Assembly: GCA_028281495.1 (NCBI GenBank)
Contig: JANQJU010000023.1
Span: 186,001 to 250,000 of the forward strand
Source of the DNA: SAR324 cluster bacterium
Lineage (GTDB): Bacteria > SAR324 > NAC60-12
Reading direction: 5' to 3'
Length of the DNA: 64,000 nucleotides
Shown here: in pieces, positions 54,473 to 63,489 of the stretch
How positions within the stretch are numbered: the first letter of the stretch is position 1
Layout of the letters: each line of letters begins with the position of its first letter
Notes under the pieces: model-generated
Databases searched by the model: none
The model's input: only the letters and a program-made list of their open reading frames with translations
What the model was told of the DNA's origin: nothing
Program-made: the position numbers and the translations under genes

Positions 54473-55474
54473 ATGAGCCAACATGTTGCAATTGTCGGGG
54501 CTACCGGAGCCGTGGGCACCGAATTTATCAAGTTGTTGGATGCGCGGGATTACCCGCTCAAAAGTTTGAAATTGTTAGCCTCTGCCCGATCTGCAGGTCA
54601 AAAAATCGAGTTCAAAGGCGAAGAGTTGGTGGTGGAAGAATTGACTACCGAATCCTTCAAAGGAGTGGACCTTGCTCTGTTTTCTGCCGGAGGTTCCCGG
54701 AGTAAAGAATTTGCACCCCATGCAGTCGATTCTGGAGCTCTCGTGATTGATAATAGTAGCGCTTTCCGTATGGAAGAAAATGTGCCTCTAGTGGTCCCGG
54801 AAGTGAATCCTGAAGCCGCAAAAACCCATCAGGGCTTGATCGCCAATCCAAACTGTTCCACCATCCAAATGGTTGTTGCTTTGAACCCCATTCACCAAGT
54901 GGCCACCATCAAGCGTGTGGTGGTTTCTACGTATCAGGCGGTTTCTGGGGCGGGAGCTGCGGGAATGCAAGAGTTGATTGATCAAGTGAAAGCCTATGCT
55001 GCTGGTGAAGCCTTAGAGGCCAAAGCCTTTCCAGTACAAATTGCTTTCAACGTGCTACCGCATATCGATGTCTTCCAAGAGAATGGCTACACCAAAGAAG
55101 AAATGAAAATGATCAATGAAACCCGAAAAATCATGTCAGTTCCAGACATGCAGATTACTGCGAACTGTGTGCGGGTCCCTGTTTTGAGATCCCATTCGGA
55201 AATGGTCAATGTGGAAACGGAAAAGAAACTCACGGTTCCTCAAGCTCGCAAGTTGTTTGAGAATGCACCAGGGATTGTGGTGAAAGATTCCCATGAAAAT
55301 GGGGGTTACCCGCTGCCCTTGGAAGTTTCTGGAACCTTCGATACTTATATTGGGCGTATCCGAGAAGATCTTTCTACTGAAAATGGTCTCGCATTTTGGG
55401 TCGTGGCCGACCAACTCTTTAAAGGCGCCGCTTTAAATGCTGTTCAAATTGCTGAATACTTAAACGCACAATAA
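54473..55474 (+). CDS. asd: Aspartate-semialdehyde dehydrogenase
   Basis: 333 residues from the ATG at 54473 (a TTG at 54467 is also in frame). 'VAIVGATGAVGTEF' is the NADP-binding loop, 'NPNCSTIQM' holds the catalytic cysteine, and 'YQAVSGAGAAGMQELIDQ' and 'RVPVLRSHSEMVNVET' complete the family set. The enzyme reduces aspartyl phosphate in the common route to lysine, threonine and methionine and cell-wall diaminopimelate. It stands as a single gene with a good terminator hairpin. Confidence 0.96.
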   Translation: MSQHVAIVGATGAVGTEFIKLLDARDYPLKSLKLLASARSAGQKIEFKGEELVVEELTTESFKGVDLALFSAGGSRSKEFAPHAVDSGALVIDNSSAFRMEENVPLVVPEVNPEAAKTHQGLIANPNCSTIQMVVALNPIHQVATIKRVVVSTYQAVSGAGAAGMQELIDQVKAYAAGEALEAKAFPVQIAFNVLPHIDVFQENGYTKEEMKMINETRKIMSVPDMQITANCVRVPVLRSHSEMVNVETEKKLTVPQARKLFENAPGIVVKDSHENGGYPLPLEVSGTFDTYIGRIREDLSTENGLAFWVVADQLFKGAALNAVQIAEYLNAQ

Positions 55475-55487
55475 TCCACCCGATCCT

Positions 55488-55522
55488 GCCAAGCTTTCCC
55501 AATTGTGAGTGGGATGCTTGGC
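55488..55522 (+). terminator. Terminator hairpin after asd
   Basis: GCCAAGC-TT-TCCCA and TGGGA-T-GCTTGGC (55488-55522) form a stem of 12 pairs with an internal bulge, 14 bp beyond the stop; TCTTCC follows. Confidence 0.65.
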
Positions 55523-55702
55523 TCTTCCAGCCAGCTTGTTCCCTCTTCCGTTATCTGAAACCCCCTGACGACCTAGTGAGACTTGTAAAAAGCGAGGCAG
55601 GTCTCTATGTATGGACAAGGATACAGCCCAACCAGAGCTAGCTGTATAACTTTCTGATACACAATCACCCCAACTCATCAACTTTCTCTCAACTGAAATC
55701 AA

Positions 55703-56314
55703 ATGAGAAATCCCTGGAAAACTCAAACTACCCGTTTGGTTTATAAAAATCCTTGGATTCGTGTTCGTGAAGACCAAGTGATTCGCCCAGATGGTAAACC
55801 GGGAATCTACGGTGTGGTGGAAATCTCACCCTCCGTGGCTGTCGTCGCATTGAATGACTCCACCGAAGTCGTCTTGGTAGGACAGTGGCGTTACACTCAT
55901 CACAAATATTCTTGGGAAATTCCGTCTGGTGCTGCTGACGAACAGGATGCTCTGTCGGCACATGCTTCTGGTCCTAATCCAGAAGCGCAACATACTCGCT
56001 CTATGCCAGATGTCATCTTACGGGCTGCCCACCGAGAGCTAGAAGAAGAGGCTGGGGTATTGGCGCAAAACTGGGCCGGACTCGGCACAGTGGATAACAG
56101 CAATGGCGTGACCACCGATGTCACTCATTTGTTTTTAGCGACCGAATTGACAATTCATCCTCCTCAACCAGAACCCGAGGAGGACCTAGTTCAGCGATGG
56201 GTTCCTCTGCAAGAAGCCGTGGAAATGGTGTTGAAAGGAGAGATTACTGAGTCAGGAAGCGTTGCTGCACTGCTAAAAGTGAATCACTACATCAATCATC
56301 AAGGAGGCATATGA
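55703..56314 (+). CDS. Nudix hydrolase, ADP-ribose-pyrophosphatase-like
   Basis: 203 residues. The C-terminal part of the Nudix box is intact ('AAHRELEEEAGVL', R-E-U-x-E-E-x-G-U). The N-terminal half of the box is stretched by about 20 extra residues ('DALSAHASGPNPEAQ') between the P-S-G-A-A-D-E start and the helix, which is odd for the family. Strands 'SVAVVALNDSTEVVLVGQW' and 'YSWEIPSG' match ADP-ribose/ADP-sugar pyrophosphatases. It would hydrolyse a nucleoside diphosphate derivative. It overlaps the next start by ATGA. Confidence 0.85.
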   Translation: MRNPWKTQTTRLVYKNPWIRVREDQVIRPDGKPGIYGVVEISPSVAVVALNDSTEVVLVGQWRYTHHKYSWEIPSGAADEQDALSAHASGPNPEAQHTRSMPDVILRAAHRELEEEAGVLAQNWAGLGTVDNSNGVTTDVTHLFLATELTIHPPQPEPEEDLVQRWVPLQEAVEMVLKGEITESGSVAALLKVNHYINHQGGI

Positions 56315-57579
56315 AAAATCATGGGAAACCTGCCATTTTGCACGAGTCTCCTTCAACGACGTCATGGCTTCCGGTTCGATCAACGACATCGCGGCTTCCG
56401 GTTCGATCAACGACATCGTGGCTTCCAGTTCGATCAACGTCGTCATGGCTTCCAGCTCGATCTATGGCTATAATTTTATGGAGCTTCATTGCGTTTGGCT
56501 TGATGGGAAATGCTCAGGCACACTCACTAAATGACAATGCGTCGCCCTTAGAAAAAAAACAGGTGGCTCTATTTGCACCCCATTCGGAAGACGATAGCTT
56601 TTGGCCGTTGGTAGCAAGCTTTATGAGGGCAGCCGGGCATGATTTAGGAATCGAATTGCGTGTCTATTATGCCCATGATGATCGAGGCAAGATGCGCCAA
56701 CAACTCCAGCGAGCCACTTCGGGGAAGAATCCTGTGGATGCCGTTGTTTTTCAGAGCTTTAAGCAGAATGGGGAATCCTTGATCAAAGTTGCCGAAAAAG
56801 CGCAGATTCCTGCATTTTTAATGAATGCCGGTGTGGATCACATGAAAACAGGAATCCCTCGCCAAAAGTACCAGTACTGGATTGGCGAAATGTTCCCTGA
56901 TGATGAGCAAGCCGGATTCGATTTGGCCAACCAACTGATTGATATTGCCAAACAACGTGGTCATGTGGGGCCCGACGGAAAAGTCCGGCTCGCCGGAATT
57001 TCTGGAATTATATCAGACGGTGGCTCCATTCAGCGGGTAAACGGATTGCGTCGAGCCATTAAAGCGCGGAATGACGTGACCTTGAACCGTGTGGTTCCTG
57101 GAGATTGGCAGCAGAAGTTGGCGCATGAAAAGTTTTTGTTTTTACTCAAACGTTATCCCGAAACCACGACCGTCTGGGCGGCGAACGACCCGATGTCACT
57201 GGGGGTCGTGACGGGAGCTCAACAACTCGGATTATCCCCTGGACAAGAACTCATCACGGGCGGAGTGGATTGGACTCAAGAGGCTTTGGAATCCATTCGA
57301 GCTGGGCACATGTTAGTTTCTATCGGAGGCCATTTTATGGAAGGCGGTTGGGTAATGGTGTTGTTACATGACTACTTTCAGGGAAAAGATTTTGCTGAAG
57401 AAACCTTGCAAATGCGTACCAAGATGAGTGCGATTACCGCTAGCAACGTCCAAGACTACTTGCAAAAATTTGGGGACCAAAATTGGGAAGCGATCGATTT
57501 CAAAAAATTTTCGAAGGTACACAATCCGGAATTGACTCATTACGATTTCAGCTTAAACGCAATATTGCAGCAATTTTAA
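56311..57579 (+). CDS. Periplasmic binding protein, LuxP/sugar type, with a repeat-extended signal
   Basis: 422 residues. The strong AAGGAGG and the ATGA overlap with the Nudix gene fix the start at 56311. Residues 12-50 are four copies of the nonapeptide 'STTSWLPVR' created by a 27-bp repeat. Only then comes a hydrophobic signal ('MAIILWSFIAFGLMG', ending A-Q-A). The mature part is a type I periplasmic binding fold: 'VALFAPHSEDDSFWPLV', 'DAVVFQSFKQNGESLIKV', 'TVWAANDPMSLGVVTGA'. No ABC permease is near. A histidine kinase follows, so this is probably its sensor partner, in the manner of LuxP/LuxQ. Confidence 0.8.
   Translation: MKNHGKPAILHESPSTTSWLPVRSTTSRLPVRSTTSWLPVRSTSSWLPARSMAIILWSFIAFGLMGNAQAHSLNDNASPLEKKQVALFAPHSEDDSFWPLVASFMRAAGHDLGIELRVYYAHDDRGKMRQQLQRATSGKNPVDAVVFQSFKQNGESLIKVAEKAQIPAFLMNAGVDHMKTGIPRQKYQYWIGEMFPDDEQAGFDLANQLIDIAKQRGHVGPDGKVRLAGISGIISDGGSIQRVNGLRRAIKARNDVTLNRVVPGDWQQKLAHEKFLFLLKRYPETTTVWAANDPMSLGVVTGAQQLGLSPGQELITGGVDWTQEALESIRAGHMLVSIGGHFMEGGWVMVLLHDYFQGKDFAEETLQMRTKMSAITASNVQDYLQKFGDQNWEAIDFKKFSKVHNPELTHYDFSLNAILQQF
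56354..56461. repeat. 27-bp in-frame repeat, four copies
   Basis: Units at 56354-56380, 56381-56407, 56408-56434 and 56435-56461, each close to CAACGAC(A/G)TCATGGCTTCC plus seven more bases. They extend the N-terminal region before the signal peptide of the binding protein. Confidence 0.93.
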
Positions 57580-57634
57580 GGAAGGGCACTGAGCCACCCT
57601 GTCGAAACGAATTTTGTATGGATGAGGAGGAACC

Positions 57635-59332
57635 ATGTATCAAGATTCAATTGCACCCACCCCTAGCACTCTTGCCACCGATTCAATTGTACCCATCAAA
57701 GATTCGATTGCGACCACGCTGCTCAAGGTCGTGTTTTCTCTCTATTTTCTGGTCGCATTTTTGGTCACGGCGAGCCATATGGTCGTGGAGTATTACCGCA
57801 CCAAAGATGGCATTCTTGAAGATCTGAAGGGCATGCAACAAACCTTTGAACCGGGATTGGCCCGTGCGTTGTGGGAATTCAATCGGGATCAATTGCAATC
57901 GACTTTAGACGGGATGATCACCATGAACAGCATTGTGGGGGTGAAGGTGGAAGACATCACCAAAGAAACCATAGCGCAAGCAGGCTTTGTAATGACCGAA
58001 GAAGCAGGAAAACTCATGACAACGGGGCAAGATGGTATCTCGCGCCCGAAGGAATCCGTTAAAGGGCTTTCCAAGCTATTTGGCTATTCATTTCCTCTCA
58101 TCTACAACAAAAATTCTGGGGAACACGCCCCACAAGGAAAGGTGACTCTATATTCCAGCAATGAAATTGTGTTTCAGAAGGTCCAATGGGGATTTCTGTT
58201 CTTGATCATCAACGCAGTGATCAAAACCCTAGCCTTATGGGCAATCTTTTTGTGGATCAGTCGGAGTTTGCTCAGTCGTCCCTTATCCACCCTGACTTCA
58301 CTGACACGGCAGCTCGCCTTGGAAAATTTAGAAACGTCACGAGCACAGTTAGAGACATCTGGACGTAACGAATTGAAGGTACTGGAAGAATCGTTCAATG
58401 CGATGATTGAGAAGCTGTTGGACACTCGAAAAGAGTTGGAACGAATCAATCTCAGTTTAGAAGACCAAGTTCAAAAACGAACCCAAGAACTACAAGAGTC
58501 ATTACAACGTCTAGAAACCCAGCATAACCAGTTGAAAGACGCACAAGCCCAGTTGATCCAAGCTGAAAAAATGGCAGGTTTAGGAATCTTAGTGGCAGGC
58601 GTGGCCCATGAGATCAATAATCCCTCAAATTTTATCAATTTGGGGGTCAGCCAATTGAAAGAGGACCTTCAGCAATTCAAATACTTTTTATTTGAGTTAC
58701 TCGAAGACGATACGGATTCAGAAATCAATGAAGCATTTTCTGATGAATTCCATCGACTGGAAAGCGGTTTACGAGATGTCTCCGAAGGTTGTCAAAGGAT
58801 CACCACCATAGTTGCGGACTTGCGCACATTTTCTCGACTGGATGAGGCAGAAAAAAAGCAAGCAAACATTGTGGAAGGATTGTGGTCTACGTTGCGCTTG
58901 ATCAAAACCCAATATCGCGATTCGGTGGAATTCGAGTGCGATTTCCGAGTGGAGCCGGTTTTGGAATGCTGGCCTGCTCAGCTCAATCAAGTTTTTATGA
59001 ATATGATGGTCAATGCCTGCCAAGCAATTCGGACCCGGCAGGCCAAAACAGGTGATTCCACAAAAGGCCAGCTGCACTTGCAAACACTTCAACAAGACAG
59101 CCATTGGGGAATCCGGTTTCGCGATACGGGGTGTGGTATTCCGCCAAACATCCTGAAACGCATTTTTGATCCGTTCTTTACCACCAAGCCGTCCGGGGAA
59201 GGAACGGGCATGGGCCTTTCCATTTCATTCAATATTATCAATCGGCATCATGGGAAAATTGAAGTCGACTCCCGACTCCGCGAAGGGACCACTATGACCA
59301 TTTGGTTGCCGCAACAAACTTTCTCTGCTTAA
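57635..59332 (+). CDS. Membrane sensor histidine kinase
   Basis: 565 residues. Two transmembrane helices (about 30-50 and 185-210) bracket a periplasmic sensor part, followed by a HAMP-like segment and coiled coil ('LEDQVQKRTQELQESLQRLE'). The phospho-acceptor H is in 'VAGVAHEINNPSNF', and the HATPase domain has N 'FMNMMVNACQAI', G1 'FRDTGCGIPP' and G2 'PSGEGTGMGLSI' motifs. It is of the HisKA_4/HWE-free 'AHEINNP' type often tied to nutrient sensing. The preceding binding protein is the likely input, 55 bp upstream. No response regulator is in the window. Confidence 0.9.
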   Translation: MYQDSIAPTPSTLATDSIVPIKDSIATTLLKVVFSLYFLVAFLVTASHMVVEYYRTKDGILEDLKGMQQTFEPGLARALWEFNRDQLQSTLDGMITMNSIVGVKVEDITKETIAQAGFVMTEEAGKLMTTGQDGISRPKESVKGLSKLFGYSFPLIYNKNSGEHAPQGKVTLYSSNEIVFQKVQWGFLFLIINAVIKTLALWAIFLWISRSLLSRPLSTLTSLTRQLALENLETSRAQLETSGRNELKVLEESFNAMIEKLLDTRKELERINLSLEDQVQKRTQELQESLQRLETQHNQLKDAQAQLIQAEKMAGLGILVAGVAHEINNPSNFINLGVSQLKEDLQQFKYFLFELLEDDTDSEINEAFSDEFHRLESGLRDVSEGCQRITTIVADLRTFSRLDEAEKKQANIVEGLWSTLRLIKTQYRDSVEFECDFRVEPVLECWPAQLNQVFMNMMVNACQAIRTRQAKTGDSTKGQLHLQTLQQDSHWGIRFRDTGCGIPPNILKRIFDPFFTTKPSGEGTGMGLSISFNIINRHHGKIEVDSRLREGTTMTIWLPQQTFSA

Positions 59333-59706
59333 TCCTCCTTTTCCTTGCCGAAGCACTCCTACGGTCTGGCTACTCACAGATACGTTCGTAATATTTTTAA
59401 TTTTCACTAAACTCAATCAGATATGTACGCTAAACGAAATCAAAAAATATATTAAAATTTAATGATTTCAAATAGATAGATTTCAAATAAAGTATCACTA
59501 TAAAAAATCATTAAAATTCCTCACTTTTTAAAAAAAATATTATTTTTTAAAATACTGAAATTATTATTTTTTTACAAAATTGATTACTGATATTTTCGTT
59601 TATCAAACATATGGATCTTTTAAAAAATTAATGTTAGGTTTCGAAAAAAATCACTCTTTTCATCTTCTTTTCTAGTTATAAAATTAAGGATCTGAAAGAG
59701 ATAAAT
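59333..59706. other. Very AT-rich intergenic region, 374 bp
   Basis: Runs of A and T predominate from 59400 to 59690, including a potential self-pairing TTTTTTAAAAAAAATATT segment near 59524. No gene or tidy repeat was found. It separates the histidine kinase from the methyltransferase gene and may hold its promoter; 'TCTGAAAGAG' precedes 59707. Confidence 0.5.
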
Positions 59707-60459
59707 ATGTTAGAATCCTCAAACCCTCCGATTGGTTTTGAAGCTCATTTTGAAGCTCACGATCTTGCTCAGGAGTGGCAATCCGATTTCTATGCTTATT
59801 TCGAGGCCCCAGAAAATGCTTCGCGATACCTACCAGCGACTTCCTTTGTGACACAACGTTTTGGAGAAAAACTCACTTTGCTTGATCTGGCTTGCGGAAG
59901 TGGAGCCTTATTGCGTTATTTGCCCCGGCATTGCCAGTATTTAGGAGTCGATCACAATGCGGATGCCTTACGGTATTGCCAACAAATTTACCCTCATCGG
60001 CAGTTCATCGAATCCGATGTGTTGGACTATTTGGAAAACAGTGCTCGAGATGCTGCCCATTGGGAAGTGATCATGCTGTGTGGGTTGCTATTCAATAGTG
60101 TGCATAGAACAACTCGTGCAAAAGTGGATGATTTGCAAATCTTGCGTCAGGCTCTGCAATCCGTTCGGCCTGTACATGGAGTCGTTGTGTTGATCGTTCC
60201 ATTTGTGTTCAGCAATCACCCTGAGTACTCACTCTTGAAACAAGCGGCTTGGAAGCTGGATTCGATTGAACGACTCATCCAAGCATGCCAACCCCAAATG
60301 ATTGTGCAAAACATGTCCGTGCAGTTGGGATTGGAGCAACAGATCATGCAGCAAACGGTTTACCCAGATTGGTTCGTTCCACCGGGCGCCAAAACCTCAC
60401 AAAAACTCAGCCGATGGCAAGGCCCGTATATGGGCAGTTGGACCATCATTGTGGAATGA
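59707..60459 (+). CDS. SAM-dependent methyltransferase
   Basis: 250 residues with a class I methyltransferase core: motif I 'LLDLACGSGALLRYL', post-I acidic 'YLGVDHNADAL', 'IESDVLDYL' and 'EVIMLCGLLFN'. The end is variable. The target is unknown. It is followed after ten bases by an oxygenase gene, so the two may modify one metabolite. Confidence 0.85.
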   Translation: MLESSNPPIGFEAHFEAHDLAQEWQSDFYAYFEAPENASRYLPATSFVTQRFGEKLTLLDLACGSGALLRYLPRHCQYLGVDHNADALRYCQQIYPHRQFIESDVLDYLENSARDAAHWEVIMLCGLLFNSVHRTTRAKVDDLQILRQALQSVRPVHGVVVLIVPFVFSNHPEYSLLKQAAWKLDSIERLIQACQPQMIVQNMSVQLGLEQQIMQQTVYPDWFVPPGAKTSQKLSRWQGPYMGSWTIIVE

Positions 60460-60469
60460 GAGGACATTG

Positions 60470-61246
60470 ATGCCACAGCCCTCTTGGAAACACGACCAAA
60501 GCCTTTCGTTGAATGCCTCCAATCTCGCTGCCTTATTGCACAATGAGCTTCCAGCAATCCGGCTTCCCAACCTGATCACAGCCCGGGACTGTCATGAGCT
60601 TGTCGTCGGACTCGAACAGATAGGATTTCGCAAACCCCACTATACCCCTACTCATGCAGTACAGCGTTTTGGACCGAGCTATTACGAATATCGCAACCAA
60701 GGAAAAGCAGCGTATTTTGCAACCGCTCAAAGGCATCGTGAAATCCGAAAATTGCTGTTCAGCACCATCAACGATCCAATCCAAACATTTGTGGAATGTG
60801 TCAGAAGGGAAACATCCATGACCTTGCAAGTCGCTCATGATGATCAAGAAGGGAACTACTTCGCAGGAGCAGCACGGTTTGGAGCGGCCCCCTTGCTCCA
60901 CAACGATTCAGCTCCTCGTAAGATGCCCTCTGATTGGCAGATTGCTCACGTTACTTCGCAATTGGGTTGGAATGTGTATTTGCAAATCCCGCAACACGGA
61001 GGCGAATTGGTAATTTATGATAAACAATGGGAACCCGATGACGACCAGTTTGTGGATGCCAAGGGGTATTTCGATTGGGCTGTAGTGGAGGGTGTGGAAT
61101 CCGTCCGTTTGAAACCGGCTATCGGGGAAGCCATTTTGTTCCATTCCTTCAATTATCATTACATTGTTCCCAGCTCAGAACCTCGAATCACAATGGCAAT
61201 GTTTTTGGGGCAAACACCCGCTGGCGATCTCATCTATTGGTCGTAA
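60470..61246 (+). CDS. 2-oxoglutarate/Fe(II)-type oxygenase
   Basis: 258 residues from the ATG at 60470 with GAGAGG upstream; an open frame further upstream overlaps the methyltransferase. 'PLLHNDSAPRK' provides H144 and D146. 'AILFHSFNYHYIV' provides a distal His (H225 or H230), and R239 follows in 'SEPRITMAMF', the usual 2-oxoglutarate-binding Arg. This double-stranded beta-helix pattern fits Fe(II) dioxygenases that hydroxylate or modify a small molecule. Substrate unknown. Confidence 0.8.
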   Translation: MPQPSWKHDQSLSLNASNLAALLHNELPAIRLPNLITARDCHELVVGLEQIGFRKPHYTPTHAVQRFGPSYYEYRNQGKAAYFATAQRHREIRKLLFSTINDPIQTFVECVRRETSMTLQVAHDDQEGNYFAGAARFGAAPLLHNDSAPRKMPSDWQIAHVTSQLGWNVYLQIPQHGGELVIYDKQWEPDDDQFVDAKGYFDWAVVEGVESVRLKPAIGEAILFHSFNYHYIVPSSEPRITMAMFLGQTPAGDLIYWS

Positions 61247-61290
61247 ACACTGAACATTTTTCTATAACTTAGTGAATAAGAACAAAGTTC

Positions 61291-62310
61291 ATGATCGTAT
61301 TTCGAACAATCGATCCTCAAGACCTGAATGGCCTTGCGCAATTGATACCTCGTTTGGGGCCTGGCAACAATGGAAGGTTTCAAACAGAGAAATTGGAATT
61401 GCAACAAATGCTTCGAGAGTCACACCATAGCTTTTTCTCGAATCCACAAAAACCTCAGAAAGCAACTTATGTGTTTATTCTGGAAGATCTAGCTCAACAA
61501 AAAATCGTTGGTTTTTCAAAGGTTCATGCTTTGGTGAATCATGGGAATCCGTTTTTCTATTATGAACTCCGGTTTGAGCATAAGCAGTCGGAAGCTTTGG
61601 GAATCTGCAAAAAGGTAGCATCCCTTCATTTAGTAGATGACGCGAGCCAATCTTCGGAACTGAGCGGTTCGTTTATTGTTCCAGAATACCGAGGAAAGCG
61701 CATCAGCCCTTTGTTGACGATTGGCCGACTCCTCTTTATGGCCGCCTTTCCTCGGCGTTTTGCCAATCGGGTTGTTGGGGAATTGCGAGGAGTTTATGAT
61801 GCACAACAAAAGAATCCATTCTGGCAAAACTGTCTCAGCCATTTTGTCAAAGATTGGGATTACCCTGCTTATCTTGCTGCCATTCGTAGCGGCCTCGAAT
61901 CTGAAATTCGGAAACTCCTTCCAATAGGTCCCATCTATCTTTCTACTTTATCACCGGAAACACAATCAGTGATTGGGGAGGCTCATCCCGAATCTCAATC
62001 CCAGATCCGGCTGATCCAGCGGTATGGATTCACTTATCGTCATCGAGTGGCTTACAGTTCGGGAGCGCCCATTGTCGAAGCCGATTTCGGTCAAATCCTT
62101 CCGATACGAAAAGTCCGGAAGGCCTCTGTCCAAGCAGTTCGCGACACACTGTCCGCAGATTGGTTTTACATGAGTAATAACCGAATACCATATCGTGCAT
62201 GTTTAGGCCCCCTCGAACACAACCTGAACCAAACCGTCACGATCACTCATGAAGTGGCCCAAGCGCTTCAGATCCACGAAGGCGATTCCATTCAACTTTT
62301 TCCGCGATGA
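61291..62310 (+). CDS. astA: Arginine N-succinyltransferase
   Basis: 339 residues of the AstA type: 'IVFRTIDPQDLNGLAQLIPR' at the start, 'YVFILEDLAQQKIVGFSKV', 'SGSFIVPEYRGKRISPLLT' and 'VGELRGVYDAQQKNPFW'. It succinylates arginine, the first AST step. AstD is elsewhere in the window (32621), and AstB, AstC and AstE are not seen. The downstream neighbour is a CoA-transferase, a plausible but unproven link through succinyl-CoA. Confidence 0.88.
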   Translation: MIVFRTIDPQDLNGLAQLIPRLGPGNNGRFQTEKLELQQMLRESHHSFFSNPQKPQKATYVFILEDLAQQKIVGFSKVHALVNHGNPFFYYELRFEHKQSEALGICKKVASLHLVDDASQSSELSGSFIVPEYRGKRISPLLTIGRLLFMAAFPRRFANRVVGELRGVYDAQQKNPFWQNCLSHFVKDWDYPAYLAAIRSGLESEIRKLLPIGPIYLSTLSPETQSVIGEAHPESQSQIRLIQRYGFTYRHRVAYSSGAPIVEADFGQILPIRKVRKASVQAVRDTLSADWFYMSNNRIPYRACLGPLEHNLNQTVTITHEVAQALQIHEGDSIQLFPR

Positions 62311-62316
62311 GGCCTG

Positions 62317-63489
62317 ATGCCCTTGACGGGAATAAAAGTCTTGGACCTGTCACGTTTTGTATCCGGTCCATTTTGCTCCATGCTACTCGCTGATTTTGGA
62401 GCCGATGTCATTAAGATTGAATCCAAAACCGGAGATCCAGTACGGCGTATTGGGATGTTGAAAAATGGAGAGAATCCCTATTTTGTGAATCTCAATCGAA
62501 ACAAGCGCAGCCTATGTCTCAATCTGAAGACGGAACCTGGCAAGGCCATTTTTCGAGAGTTGGTCAAAACCAGTGATGTGGTGATTGAAAACTTTCGCCC
62601 CAACGTGATGGAGCGTCTACAACTCAGCTACGACACGTTGAAAACCCTCAATCCTGCTTTGATTTATGCGGGGGTGAGTGGTTTTGGAAAATCGGGTCCC
62701 TATCGAGACCGTCCTGCCTTTGACTTTGTTGCCCAAGCACTTTCGGGGGTGATGAGTTTAACCGGAACCGAAGTCTCTGGCCCTCTGCGCACTGGTATCC
62801 CCATCGGAGATACCGTGGCGGGCTTGTACTCGGCATTTGGCATCGTCACGGCTTTGCACCATCGCTCCACTACCGGCCTTGGCAACGAAGTACAAACCGC
62901 GTTGGTGGATGGACTCATGAGCCTATTCACCTTTGCCTCAGGGGAATTTTTTGCCACTGGCAAGCAACCCGCTCCAACCGGCAATGACCATCTGATTGTC
63001 GCTCCGTACGGTGTGTACGAAGCACAAGACGGCCCTTTGGGATTAGCTCCCAGTGACCCCAACATGTGGCCTACTGTATGCCATGTGCTCCAACTCGACC
63101 ATTTGATTGCCGATGCCCGATTTCATGACAACACGTCACGCCGTCAACACCGACAAGCCTTGAACAAACTCATTCAGGATAAGATCGGAGCATTCACGCG
63201 GGAGCATTGGATCTCAAAATTTCATGCTCATGACATCCCTTGTGCTCCCATACACAACTTGTCTGAAGCCTTTTCCGATCCACAGGTCCTGCATCAAGAA
63301 ATGATCTTAGAGTCAAAACAGCCTACCGGCTCCATCCAGATGCCAGGGTTTCCAGTCAAACTCCACACCGCTTCTGCGCGTCTATATCGGGCTTCTCCTC
63401 AGTTGGGCGAGCATACCGATGAAATTTTGACCGCATTAGGATATGATCCAACCCACATTCAACAACTTAGAAAAAAAGGAGTGATATGA
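62317..63489 (+). CDS. CaiB/BaiF-family CoA-transferase
   Basis: 390 residues. The family signature 'IKVLDLSRFVSGPFCSMLLA' opens the protein, with 'GADVIKIESKTGDPVRR', and the catalytic Asp falls in 'RPAFDFVAQALSGVMSLTG'. It moves CoA between acids. Starts seven bases after AstA and overlaps the next gene by ATGA. Substrate unknown. Confidence 0.93.
   Translation: MPLTGIKVLDLSRFVSGPFCSMLLADFGADVIKIESKTGDPVRRIGMLKNGENPYFVNLNRNKRSLCLNLKTEPGKAIFRELVKTSDVVIENFRPNVMERLQLSYDTLKTLNPALIYAGVSGFGKSGPYRDRPAFDFVAQALSGVMSLTGTEVSGPLRTGIPIGDTVAGLYSAFGIVTALHHRSTTGLGNEVQTALVDGLMSLFTFASGEFFATGKQPAPTGNDHLIVAPYGVYEAQDGPLGLAPSDPNMWPTVCHVLQLDHLIADARFHDNTSRRQHRQALNKLIQDKIGAFTREHWISKFHAHDIPCAPIHNLSEAFSDPQVLHQEMILESKQPTGSIQMPGFPVKLHTASARLYRASPQLGEHTDEILTALGYDPTHIQQLRKKGVI

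Noticed and set aside
60302..60469. N-terminal extension of the oxygenase
   Set aside because: It overlaps the methyltransferase end in another frame and has no family likeness; the ATG at 60470 with GAGAGG is the start.
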